Origin: Akkermansia muciniphila
Lineage (GTDB): Bacteria; Verrucomicrobiota; Verrucomicrobiia; Verrucomicrobiales; Akkermansiaceae
NCBI RefSeq assembly: GCF_040616545.1
Contig: NZ_CP156688.1
Location: 1,550,001-1,614,000, forward strand
Reading direction: 5' to 3'
DNA: 64,000 bases
In this document: piece by piece, positions 8,049 through 17,155 of the stretch
Layout: each line of letters begins with the position of its first letter
Numbering within the stretch: the stretch's first letter is position 1
Position numbers and translations under genes: made by a program
Notes under the pieces: generated by a model
Seen by the model: the letters and a program-made list of their open reading frames with translations, nothing else
The model's database searches: none
What the model was told of the DNA's origin: nothing

Positions 8049-8912
8049 ATGGACCTGTTTGCCTGCCTTGCCGTGTTGTTCTGCGCGGCTGCGCTGGGGC
8101 ATGCCATTCCTGCTCCGGCATGCATGGACCCGTTTAAATCTCCCCCTGCGGAGTTGTCCGGCTTGCAGGAAAAGCTGAAGCAGGGGAAGTTGAGGGAGTT
8201 TTATGAGGAAGCCGATGCCCTGCTGGGTCAATGCGCTTCCGTTGACAACAAACAGATCACGAGGGAGGAGCTGGCGTTGCAGCTCTGGCTGTTCCATGAC
8301 ATTGCCGCCGCGCCCCTGTATCCCGCGGACTACGATAAGGCCACGCCGGAGAGCATTTTTGACGATAAGGATCTGGACGTCAAACATGACATGCTGTCCT
8401 TCCTCTACGTGATGAGCCGAGACGCTGCGCCGATGGCGCGCCGCCTGCATCTGCGGGGCAAGGCGCTGTGCGACTTGCTGGCCACGTACGCTGCTGCTAC
8501 CTATGCGCAGTTCCGGGACCATTACGACCCGAATATAGAGGCGAAGCACGAGGCCCTGAAAAAATCGTTTATTCCGTTGAACCGGAAGTACGTGGAAGAA
8601 GAGTTCAAGAAGAAGGAGATCGGCAGTCTGGTCAACCCCCAGTACCACGTTTTCCTCAACAAGCTGGGGGTAAATAATAACCGGAATGAACTGTTAAAGA
8701 ATTTCATTTCCACTCCCAGGATGAAGTATTTTGTGGAAATGCTGGTGAATCTGTTTCCCGGTCAAAGCGGGGCGGTAAAGAACTACCTCCGGATGGCGGG
8801 GTATGCGGACAAGGAAATTCCGGACTTGATCAACCGGACATTGGGTCGGACCCCGGCTACGGAATTTTTGTACAGGGGAATGCCGAAGAATGTACAAAAG
8901 GCAAAACCGTGA
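8049..8912 (+). CDS. secreted tandem paralogue A, function unknown
   Basis: A 287-residue protein with a clear signal peptide (FACLAVLFCAAALGHA, cleavage before IPAP) and a largely helical, charged mature part with no recognised domain. It contains MARRLHLRGKALCDLLATYAAATY and ends in TEFLYRGMPKNVQKAKP. The start is set at 8049 by comparison with its neighbour; ATGs at 8025 and 8031 are alternatives. It lies four bases after the preceding secreted gene and 19 bases before a copy of itself with equal length and about 90% amino acid identity. Akkermansia-restricted secreted family by inference. Confidence 0.75.
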   Translation: MDLFACLAVLFCAAALGHAIPAPACMDPFKSPPAELSGLQEKLKQGKLREFYEEADALLGQCASVDNKQITREELALQLWLFHDIAAAPLYPADYDKATPESIFDDKDLDVKHDMLSFLYVMSRDAAPMARRLHLRGKALCDLLATYAAATYAQFRDHYDPNIEAKHEALKKSFIPLNRKYVEEEFKKKEIGSLVNPQYHVFLNKLGVNNNRNELLKNFISTPRMKYFVEMLVNLFPGQSGAVKNYLRMAGYADKEIPDLINRTLGRTPATEFLYRGMPKNVQKAKP

Positions 8913-8931
8913 GAAGGAGGGTAATGATCTG

Positions 8932-9795
8932 ATGAACCTGTTTATCTGCGTTGCCGTGTTGTTCTGCGCGGCTGCGCTGGGGCATGCCATTCCTGCTCCG
9001 GCATGCATGGACCCGTTTAAATCTCCCCCTGCGGAGTTGTCCGGCTTGCAGGAAAAGCTGAAGCAGGGGAAGCTGAGGGAGTTTTATGATGGAGCCGATG
9101 CCCTGCTGGGTCAATGCGCTTCCGTTGACAACAAACAGATCACGAGGGAGGAGTTGGCATTGCAGCTCTGGCTGTTCCATGACATTGCCGCCGCGCCCCT
9201 GTATCCCGCGGACTACGATAAGGCTACGCCGGAGAGCATTTTTGACAATAAGGACCAGGATATCAAACATGACATGCTGTCTTTCCTCTACGTGATGAGC
9301 CGAGACGCTGCGCCGATGGCGCGCCGCCTGCATCTGCGGGGCAAGACGCTGTGCGACTTGCTGGCCACGTACGCTGCTGCTACCTATGCGCAGTTCCGGA
9401 GCCATTATGATCCGGATTTGGAGGCGAAGCATGAGGCCCTGAAGAAGTCGTTTATTCCGTTGAACCGGAAGTACGTGGAAGAAGAGTTCAAGAAAAAGGA
9501 GATCGGCAGTCTCGTCAACCCCCAGTACCATGTCTTCCTCAACAAGCTGGGAGTAAACGATACCCGGAATAGAAGGCTGGAGCATTATCTTTCCGATTGC
9601 TGGATGGAGGAGTTTGTGGAAATGCTGGTGAATCTGTTTCCTGGACAAAGCGGGGCGGTAAAGAACTACCTCCGGATGGCGGGGTACGCGGACAAGGAAA
9701 TTCCGGACTTGATCAACCGGACATTGGGGCGGACCCCGGCTACGGAATTTTTATACAAGGGAATGCCGAAGGATGTACAAAAGGCAAAACCGTGA
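8932..9795 (+). CDS. secreted tandem paralogue B, function unknown
   Basis: A 287-residue near-copy of the preceding gene with the same signal peptide, length and C-terminus. The start at 8932 follows a GAAGGAGG Shine-Dalgarno sequence, which is strong for this window. By my count about 27 residues differ between the copies, and about half of these fall in one short stretch (residues about 210-228: NDTRNRRLEHYLSDCW here, NNNRNELLKNFISTPR in copy A). The rest, including synonymous positions, is almost unchanged. That suggests recent duplication or ongoing gene conversion with a locally diversified surface patch. Confidence 0.75.
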   Translation: MNLFICVAVLFCAAALGHAIPAPACMDPFKSPPAELSGLQEKLKQGKLREFYDGADALLGQCASVDNKQITREELALQLWLFHDIAAAPLYPADYDKATPESIFDNKDQDIKHDMLSFLYVMSRDAAPMARRLHLRGKTLCDLLATYAAATYAQFRSHYDPDLEAKHEALKKSFIPLNRKYVEEEFKKKEIGSLVNPQYHVFLNKLGVNDTRNRRLEHYLSDCWMEEFVEMLVNLFPGQSGAVKNYLRMAGYADKEIPDLINRTLGRTPATEFLYKGMPKDVQKAKP

Positions 9796-10060
9796 ATATC
9801 AATATGCCCCCCTCCGCAGGCAGCCTTTGAAGGTAAGAGAGCTGATGGAGTGAAGAGCATCGCTGTCTCTGGGGAGCGCCTTCCGTATAATCAAAAGCCA
9901 TTCATGGGAAAGGTTGGCTTGTTCTTTTTCCGGACGAATGGCAGCGTTGTTTCATCCCCCTTGAAAGAGGGGATTCCGGTGAAAGGGTGGCGGTGAAATA
10001 GATGGTAACAGGATGATTTTTATGCTTTGCAGGGTATGAAAGTTTGTTAGAGTTCCGGGC
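9796..10060. other. intergenic region, 265 bases
   Basis: No gene seen. It contains a small hairpin near 9956-9976 (ATCCCC/GGGGAT) and, at its right end, a promoter for the zinc-ribbon gene. Confidence 0.5.
10026..10053 (+). promoter_or_regulatory. putative leaderless-type promoter of zinc-ribbon gene
   Basis: TTTGCA at 10026-10031, a 16-base spacer and TAGAGT at 10048-10053, ending seven bases before the ATG at 10061. No Shine-Dalgarno sequence is visible. Confidence 0.4.
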
Positions 10061-10723
10061 ATGACTACCCCTGTTGAATTGAAGTGCCCGAAGTGCGGCG
10101 CCCTGCTGGCGATGGAAGATGTGAATATGGCCACGGATATGGCTTTATGCCGCGCCTGCAATAAGATAAGCAGGTTTTCAGACCTTGTGCAGGAGGAACG
10201 GGATGAGGAAATCCTTGATTCCATTCCCCGGCGCATGAGCGTGGTAAAAACGGCGCGGGGACTGGAAGTGACTTATAAGAAGCCGAAGGGCGCCGGATTT
10301 TTCTTTTTGCTGTTTTCCGTGATATGGAATGCCATTACGTATAGCATCTTGTTTGCGATGATGGGGAAAATGACCCATGAGGGTTTATTCGGGCAGTTGT
10401 TCCTGATTCCTTTCGTCCTGGTTGGATTCGGCACGTTGCTGGGCGCCGTTTATGTGCTGTTCGGCCGCATGACGCTGACTCTGACGCCGGGCAGGGGAGA
10501 GCTGTTCCGCGGAGTGGGGAGCCTGGGCCGCCGCCAGCAGTTTCTTCTGGCGAAGGATGCCCGCGTTTCCATTGAAGCGAGCAACATGCAGCAGAATCAT
10601 AAAGTGCTGAACAAGATTGTGGTGGATCAGCCGGACGGCAAGCCGTTCGAGTTCGGCACGGGTATCGCGGAAAAGGAAGCCCAGCAGTATGTAGCGGCCC
10701 TTCTGCGGCAGATGAGGGGGTAG
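10061..10723 (+). CDS. zinc-ribbon membrane protein (paralogue of 14161-14817)
   Basis: A 220-residue protein. An N-terminal treble-clef zinc ribbon (CPKCGALL ... CRACNKI, residues 9-33) is followed by two transmembrane segments (about residues 80-105 and 115-140) and a soluble C-terminal domain ending AAQQYVAALLRQMRG-like. The same architecture, including FRGVGSLGRRQQFLLAKDA against FRGIGPVGSTWTFLLPAQA, recurs in the protein encoded on the other strand at 14161-14817. The zinc ribbon could bind protein or nucleic acid at the membrane. Function not known. Confidence 0.75.
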   Translation: MTTPVELKCPKCGALLAMEDVNMATDMALCRACNKISRFSDLVQEERDEEILDSIPRRMSVVKTARGLEVTYKKPKGAGFFFLLFSVIWNAITYSILFAMMGKMTHEGLFGQLFLIPFVLVGFGTLLGAVYVLFGRMTLTLTPGRGELFRGVGSLGRRQQFLLAKDARVSIEASNMQQNHKVLNKIVVDQPDGKPFEFGTGIAEKEAQQYVAALLRQMRG

Positions 10724-10853
10724 GGCCGCAGTTCCGGCAGGCCGCTGGTTTGGAAGAAAGGCGGGAGAAAAGGGAGGGGCAGGGACTGCCGTGACCGCAT
10801 TTGAAATGTGCGGGCCATGGGATTCTCCGGAAGAAGCCGGGACGGTTTTTTGA

Positions 10854-10881
10854 TTGATAGGAACGGAGAACCGTGTAGATT
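10854..10881 (+). promoter_or_regulatory. sulfatase promoter, leaderless-type geometry
   Basis: TTGATA at 10854-10859, a 16-base spacer and TAGATT at 10876-10881, then nine bases to the ATG at 10891. The nine bases carry no Shine-Dalgarno sequence. Confidence 0.5.
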
Positions 10882-10890
10882 TAGCAGACT

Positions 10891-12285
10891 ATGAAGAGAG
10901 CGCATTTGTTGTTGATGCTGTTCGGCCTGCTTTGCGGGGTGGCGGGGGCGCAGAGCCGTCCTTCCACGCCGCCGAACATGATCGTTATTCTGGCGGATGA
11001 CCTGGGGTACGGAGATCTGGGCTGCACAGGGTCCAAACAGATCAAGACTCCTTCCCTGGACCGGCTGGCGAAGGAGGGCGTGTTCTGTTCCCGGGCGTAC
11101 GTAACGGCGCCGATGTGCTCACCTTCCCGCATGGGGCTGCTGACGGGCCGTTTCCCGAAGCGCTACGGCATTACCACGAATCCCAATGTGAAGGTGGATT
11201 ACCTTCCGGAGTCCCATTACGGACTGCCCCAGACGGAGAAGCTGATTCCGGAATATTTGAAGCCTTACGGCTACCGGAGCGCCGTGTTCGGCAAGTGGCA
11301 TCTGGGCCACACGAAGGGGTACACGCCGCCGGAACGCGGCTTCACGCACTGGTGGGGGTTCCTGGGCGGTTCACGGCCTTATTTCCCCATCAAGAAGGAG
11401 GCTGAAGGCCTGAGCCCCTCCGCCATTGAGTCCAATTTCACGGATAAGAAGGATATTACCTACCTGACGGATGACATTACGGACCGGGCGGTGGAGTTCC
11501 TGCAGGAAGCCGGAAAGGACAAAAAGCCGTTTTTCATGTTCGTTTCCTACAATGCCCCCCACTGGCCCTACCAGGCCAAGCCGGAGGATCTTGCCAAATT
11601 CAAGAACGTGCAGAACCGGGACCGCAGGATTTACTGCGCCATGGTGTATGCCATGGACAAGGGCGTGGGGCGCATTCTGGACGCCTTGAAGAAGGACGGC
11701 CTGGAAAGGGACACGATTGTCGTGTTCCTGTCGGACAACGGCGGCGCTCCGGAAGCTCCTTCCTGCAACGCCCCTTTCCGTGGAGCCAAGAGACAGCATT
11801 TTGAAGGGGGGGTGCGCGTGCCGTTCATCATCAGGTATCCTGCGGACAAGAGGCTGGCGGCAGGGAGCGTTTGCAGGCAGCCCGTTTCCACGGTGGACCT
11901 GCTCCCCGCGTTGCTGAAGGCAAACGGCCACCAGATTCCGAAGAAGCTGGACGGCATGGATATTCTGGAGCTGGTAGGCAATGAGAAGGCTTCCGTCCCG
12001 CGTACGTTCTTCTGGTGCACGGATTACACCTCCGCTGTGCTGGACGGGGATTTGAAGTACCTGCTGGTGGCGGACCGCGCGCCGCAGTTTTACAGCGTTA
12101 CGGATGATCCCCAGGAGCAGAAGGATTTATATTTTTCCAAGCATCAGGATGCGGAACCCCTCGCCAAAAAGCTGGGAACCTACCTGACCACTACGCCCGC
12201 GTGCCGCTTCCCGGACAGCATCAGCTGGTCCTCCAAGCTCATGCGGGAGTATGACAAGACCACGCCGGATAAGCAGCCTGAATGA
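10891..12285 (+). CDS. secreted sulfatase, formylglycine type (family S1)
   Basis: A 464-residue hydrolase of sulfate esters, probably acting on host or mucin glycans. It has a signal peptide (LLLMLFGLLCGVAGA), the metal-binding pair DD at residues 36-37 (ILADDLGYGD) and the active-site signature CSPSRMGLLTGR, with Cys76 predicted to be converted to formylglycine by an anaerobic or aerobic maturase not in this window. FGKWHLGH and FLSDNGG supply further catalytic and metal residues. Length and order match arylsulfatase-type enzymes. Mucin as the substrate is inferred from the likely organism; the exact sulfated sugar cannot be read from sequence. Confidence 0.93.
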   Translation: MKRAHLLLMLFGLLCGVAGAQSRPSTPPNMIVILADDLGYGDLGCTGSKQIKTPSLDRLAKEGVFCSRAYVTAPMCSPSRMGLLTGRFPKRYGITTNPNVKVDYLPESHYGLPQTEKLIPEYLKPYGYRSAVFGKWHLGHTKGYTPPERGFTHWWGFLGGSRPYFPIKKEAEGLSPSAIESNFTDKKDITYLTDDITDRAVEFLQEAGKDKKPFFMFVSYNAPHWPYQAKPEDLAKFKNVQNRDRRIYCAMVYAMDKGVGRILDALKKDGLERDTIVVFLSDNGGAPEAPSCNAPFRGAKRQHFEGGVRVPFIIRYPADKRLAAGSVCRQPVSTVDLLPALLKANGHQIPKKLDGMDILELVGNEKASVPRTFFWCTDYTSAVLDGDLKYLLVADRAPQFYSVTDDPQEQKDLYFSKHQDAEPLAKKLGTYLTTTPACRFPDSISWSSKLMREYDKTTPDKQPE

Positions 12286-12373
12286 GCCATGGGTCGGGGC
12301 TGCCCGGGCACGCGGAGGGCGGCGGCCCGCGTTCCGTACGGGACCATGGTATTCAGGGTCCCGCTTTTCCATT

Positions 12374-12400
12374 AAAAAAGCGCCTTATTTAAGGCGCTTT
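12374..12400 (-). terminator. intrinsic terminator of the eno-ftsB operon
   Basis: On the minus strand a perfect 10-bp stem (12391-12400 with 12377-12386, four-base loop) runs into six Ts (12379-12374). The ftsB stop codon (12385-12387) lies inside the hairpin. The palindrome may also slow plus-strand transcription from the sulfatase. Confidence 0.8.
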
Positions 12401-12753
12401 GGTTCCGCGATGCGGAGGATATGCTCACCGGGAAGGGCCAGGTTGCCCTTGTCCCGCGCGATCATTTCAAAGTAATGGGGGTCCTGGGAAATCCAGATGA
12501 ATTCATTCTTGGCCTGTTCCATCTGCTTCCTGGATTTTTCCAGATGCGCCTGGAGGAAGGAACGCTCATGCTCCAGAGAGCGCAAGTCCTTCCACGGCTT
12601 GAAACACACCAGGGAAAGCAGCATGGTGAGGCACAGGGCCAGGACGATGGCAAAGAGGCGCAGGGCCCTCTGGACGATCAGGGCACGTTTCTCCCGGCGG
12701 ATTTCAAGTTCCGCCAAGGTAAAACGATGGTAATAGCGGCGTCTCCAGAGCAT
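12385..12753 (-). CDS. ftsB: FtsB/DivIC-family septum formation protein
   Basis: A 122-residue bitopic membrane protein. A basic cytoplasmic N-terminus (MLWRRRYYHRF) precedes one transmembrane helix (about residues 32-52), then a coiled coil (SLEHERSFLQAHLEKSRKQMEQAKNE) and the family C-terminal block DPHYFEMIARDKGNLALPGEHILRI. FtsB links FtsL and FtsQ at the divisome. It lies 28 bases downstream of eno, the arrangement also seen in many proteobacteria. DivIC is the alternative name; sequence alone does not separate the two. Confidence 0.85.
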   Translation of the reverse strand: MLWRRRYYHRFTLAELEIRREKRALIVQRALRLFAIVLALCLTMLLSLVCFKPWKDLRSLEHERSFLQAHLEKSRKQMEQAKNEFIWISQDPHYFEMIARDKGNLALPGEHILRIAEPKRLK

Positions 12754-12781
12754 TCTTTGCAGTTAAACAACATATTTTTGA

Positions 12782-14137
<1,356 letters not shown>

Positions 14138-14160
14138 TCATGACCGTGAAAATTCCGGCT

Positions 14161-14817
14161 TCAGGCGCGGAACTGACGCAGAACGGCGGCAATGTATTCA
14201 AGAGTCTCCGGGTCTGAAATGCCGCCGGAAAAGTAAAACGGCCTTCCGGTGGGCTGGGGCACGGAGATGCGGCAGTAGTCCGTTTTTTCCCCTCCCTTGC
14301 GCTCCATCATGATCGGGGCCTGCGCGGGAAGAAGAAAAGTCCATGTGCTCCCCACCGGGCCTATGCCCCGGAAAAGGGACGCTTTACCCGGTTCCACCCG
14401 GAGAACGGCTTTTCCCAGCATCATGTCAACGCAGAGAAAGATGATGAAGGCTTCCGTGATGGCAAAGAAAGTGGTGAAGACGGGCAGCGCGAAGTCCGTT
14501 TTCCCCGGTCCGAAGGAGATGAGGACGAGCACCAGGGTAACCAGCCCCCAAACCACGGCCAGCCCCGTATAAAGAAGTATTTTGGAAAGGGAATGCCTGT
14601 AGGTGAGCGTGACCTTTCCATTGACGGATGTTACCGTCAGATGCCTGGAAGGGGCAGCAGGCACATCATGGAATTCCTGCTCCCGGACCAGGGACGTCCA
14701 GGGGGTGGAAAGTCCGCAGCTTCCGCAGGTGACCGTGTCCCGGCGGTTGTCCACATCCGCCGCGGAAAACGGAGTGCCGCATCCGGGGCATTTGAATTGT
14801 TGAGGGCTGGAAGACAT
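14161..14817 (-). CDS. zinc-ribbon membrane protein (paralogue of 10061-10723)
   Basis: A 218-residue protein with an N-terminal zinc ribbon (CPGCGTPF ... CGSCGLST, residues 10-34), two transmembrane segments (about residues 80-105 and 110-138) and a C-terminal soluble domain ending EYIAAVLRQFRA, which closely parallels the other copy. The start is set at 14817, just before MSSSPQQFKCPGCG; the longer open frame upstream overlaps the divergent alkD region and lacks sense. The two paralogues bracket the sulfatase and eno-ftsB genes on opposite strands. Confidence 0.75.
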   Translation of the reverse strand: MSSSPQQFKCPGCGTPFSAADVDNRRDTVTCGSCGLSTPWTSLVREQEFHDVPAAPSRHLTVTSVNGKVTLTYRHSLSKILLYTGLAVVWGLVTLVLVLISFGPGKTDFALPVFTTFFAITEAFIIFLCVDMMLGKAVLRVEPGKASLFRGIGPVGSTWTFLLPAQAPIMMERKGGEKTDYCRISVPQPTGRPFYFSGGISDPETLEYIAAVLRQFRA

Positions 14818-14965
14818 AGGGGACGGCTTGCTGCCTGTCCGCAGGCTACCACAGAAAGAGGGGAGCCGCCATTTCTTTTTAGGTGCGCCTCCGGAAAGGC
14901 AGGAAGAGCGTTTCCAAAGGAGGATTCCGCATGGATTCCACCGCTTCTCACACGGGAATTCCCCC

Positions 14966-14994
14966 TTGTGCGGCGCATGGCCTCCATGTAGGAT
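14966..14994 (+). promoter_or_regulatory. alkD promoter, leaderless geometry
   Basis: TTGTGC at 14966-14971, a 17-base spacer and TAGGAT at 14989-14994. Seven bases separate the -10 box from the ATG at 15002. The AGGA here could be misread as a Shine-Dalgarno sequence, but it is part of the -10 hexamer. Confidence 0.45.
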
Positions 14995-15001
14995 GGCGCC
15001 C

Positions 15002-15697
15002 ATGATTGAGAGCAGGCGGAAGCTGAGGGAAAAGATTGAGTCATTGGCGGAACCGGAGTTCCAGAAGTTTTCCGCTGCCCTGATTCCCGGCGTCAGCCGC
15101 CTGCTGGGCGTCCGCCTGCCCGTGCTCCGGAATCTTGCCCGTGAGGAGTTGAGGGGGAATTGGCGGGAGCTGCTGGAGAACCCCGCCGGGGATCCGTATG
15201 CAGAGGAAGTGATGCTGGACGGCATGCTGATAGCGCTGGCGCGCATGGAGCCGGAGGAACGCCTGGAACACGTCGCGCGCTTTGTGTCCCGCATGGATAA
15301 CTGGGCCGTTTGCGATACCTTCTGCTCCGGGCTGAAGTTCAGCAAAAAGCATCCGTCCCTGGTGTGGGAGTTCATTCAGCCGTATTTGAATTCCACCCGT
15401 GTGTATGATGTCCGCTTTGCCGTGGTGATGATGCTGGCCCACTTCATTACGGAGGATTACGTGGAACGGGTGCTTTCCCTGCTGGACGGGGTGCGGCATG
15501 AGGATTACTACGTGGGCATGGCCGTAGCCTGGGCGGTTTCCGTCTGTTATGTGAAGTTCCCGGCGCTGACGCTGGAATATTTGCGTAATTCCTCCCTGTC
15601 CGATTTCACTTACAACAAGGCATTGCAGAAGATCATCGAATCCCTGCGGGTGAGCCGGGAAGACAAGGAACTGATGCGGAGCATGAAGCGCAAATAG
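15002..15697 (+). CDS. alkD: AlkD-like DNA alkylation repair protein
   Basis: A 231-residue all-helical HEAT-like repeat protein of the AlkD/AlkC DNA glycosylase superfamily (COG4912). Markers are [23 protein letters not shown] near residues 30-50, [14 protein letters not shown], and the core [19 protein letters not shown], where the W and D correspond to the lesion-facing Trp and catalytic Asp. [20 protein letters not shown] and [19 protein letters not shown] follow. Members excise N3- and N7-alkylpurines without base flipping; some small variants have other roles. The start is chosen from promoter spacing and from loss of similarity upstream. Confidence 0.85.
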   Translation: MIESRRKLREKIESLAEPEFQKFSAALIPGVSRLLGVRLPVLRNLAREELRGNWRELLENPAGDPYAEEVMLDGMLIALARMEPEERLEHVARFVSRMDNWAVCDTFCSGLKFSKKHPSLVWEFIQPYLNSTRVYDVRFAVVMMLAHFITEDYVERVLSLLDGVRHEDYYVGMAVAWAVSVCYVKFPALTLEYLRNSSLSDFTYNKALQKIIESLRVSREDKELMRSMKRK

Positions 15698-15836
15698 GCC
15701 GCGGGCCCTCCCTGCACACGCGGGGAGGCGGAGAGACCCGCGCGGAATTGTGACGCAGGGAGGCGGGGGATGCCGGAACCGGGCCTTGATTCCGTTCCGT
15801 GCAAGGTATGGAATGGGTACACTTACTATTAAAACC

Positions 15837-17078
15837 ATGCCTAATATTAACGATAACTTCCTCAAGCTGCAGGCGGGATATTTGTTCCCGGAAATAGGGC
15901 GCCGCGTGAATGCGTTCATGGAGTCCCACCCGGAGGCGGCTAAAAGGCTGATCCGCTGCGGCATTGGAGACGTGACGGAGCCTCTGCCCATGGCGGCTAT
16001 TGAGGCCATGCATGAGGCGGTGGACGATCTGGCCTGCCATGAGCGTTTTCACGGCTACGGGCCGGAACAGGGGTATTTCTGGCTGCGGGAGGCGATTGCC
16101 AAAAAAGCCTACCAGGCCCATGGCGTGCATGTGGAGGTGGATGAGATTTACGTGTCCGACGGCGCCAAGTGTGATACGGGCAACATTCTGGACATTTTCG
16201 GCCCGGGGAACAAGATTGCCGTGCCGGACCCGGTTTATCCCGTATACGTGGATACCAATGTGATGGCCGGCAATACTGGTGAGGCCGGTGCGGACGGCTC
16301 CTATGAAGGGCTGGTGTACCTTCCCTGCACGCCGGAGAATAATTTTGTGCCGGAATTGCCGGATGAACACGTGGATTTGATTTACCTGTGCTTCCCGAAC
16401 AATCCTACGGGTGCCGTCGCCAACCGGAATGAACTGTTGAAGTGGGTGGAGTATGCGCGGGCGAACCATGCCATTATCCTGTATGATTCCGCGTATGAGG
16501 CCTTTATTCAGGATTCTGCCGTTCCCAGGTCCATTTTTGAGATTCCCGGCGCGCGCGACTGCGCCATTGAGTTCCGCTCCTTTTCCAAGCAGGGAGGCTT
16601 TACGGGGGTGCGCTGCGGCTACGTGGTGATTCCCAAAGACCTGCACGGCCATGATTCCCGGGGGAACAAGGTGCTGATCAGCCAGCTCTGGAGCCGGCGC
16701 ACCAGTACGAAGTTCAACGGCGCTTCCTACATCGTCCAGCGGGGCGCCGCGGCCCTGTTCACGCTGGAAGGCATGGCGCAGACTGCCGTGCTGATCAGCC
16801 ATTACCTAGGGAACGCCGCGCTGCTGCTGAATGCCTGCCGCCAGGCGGGAATGCGCGTGTGGGGCGGGGAAAACGCCCCGTACGTCTGGGTGCAGTGCCC
16901 GGACGGCCTGGATAGCTGGCAGATGTTTGACAAGATGCTGTATGAGGCGAATGTGGTCATTACGCCCGGTTCCGGCTTCGGTTCCAGAGGGGAAGGGTTC
17001 TTCCGCATTTCCGCGTTCAATTCACGGGAGAACGTGGATGAGGTCTGCCGCCGCATTCACTCCCTGTTCGCCAGATAG
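15837..17078 (+). CDS. dapL: LL-diaminopimelate aminotransferase
   Basis: Converts tetrahydrodipicolinate directly to LL-diaminopimelate for lysine and peptidoglycan, bypassing DapD, DapC and DapE. It is 413 residues from [24 protein letters not shown], the conserved start of the family. Motifs include [47 protein letters not shown] and the Schiff-base lysine in [17 protein letters not shown]. The pathway is typical of Chlamydiae, Verrucomicrobia, cyanobacteria and plants. In-frame ATGs at 15750 and 15813 are upstream but not conserved. Confidence 0.96.
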   Translation: MPNINDNFLKLQAGYLFPEIGRRVNAFMESHPEAAKRLIRCGIGDVTEPLPMAAIEAMHEAVDDLACHERFHGYGPEQGYFWLREAIAKKAYQAHGVHVEVDEIYVSDGAKCDTGNILDIFGPGNKIAVPDPVYPVYVDTNVMAGNTGEAGADGSYEGLVYLPCTPENNFVPELPDEHVDLIYLCFPNNPTGAVANRNELLKWVEYARANHAIILYDSAYEAFIQDSAVPRSIFEIPGARDCAIEFRSFSKQGGFTGVRCGYVVIPKDLHGHDSRGNKVLISQLWSRRTSTKFNGASYIVQRGAAALFTLEGMAQTAVLISHYLGNAALLLNACRQAGMRVWGGENAPYVWVQCPDGLDSWQMFDKMLYEANVVITPGSGFGSRGEGFFRISAFNSRENVDEVCRRIHSLFAR

Positions 17079-17096
17079 GCAGGCGCACGGTAAATG

Positions 17097-17137
17097 AAAA
17101 CAGGCCGCGGCGGCAGAACGCCGCGGCCTGTTGTTTT
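17097..17137. terminator. bidirectional intrinsic terminator
   Basis: A perfect 12-bp GC stem (17101-17112 with 17119-17130) with a six-base loop. TTGTTTT follows on the plus strand and four Ts on the minus strand. It serves dapL and the convergent autotransporter gene. Confidence 0.85.
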
Positions 17138-17155
17138 GAACGGCTGTCCGGGGAA

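Larger units (their letters stand above)
8049..9795 (+). repeat. tandem gene duplication, unit about 883 bp
   Basis: Two 864-bp coding units of identical length in direct orientation, separated by 19 bases. Nucleotide identity is high throughout except at 8676-8732 versus 9559-9615. Such a repeat could expand, contract or recombine. Confidence 0.9.
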
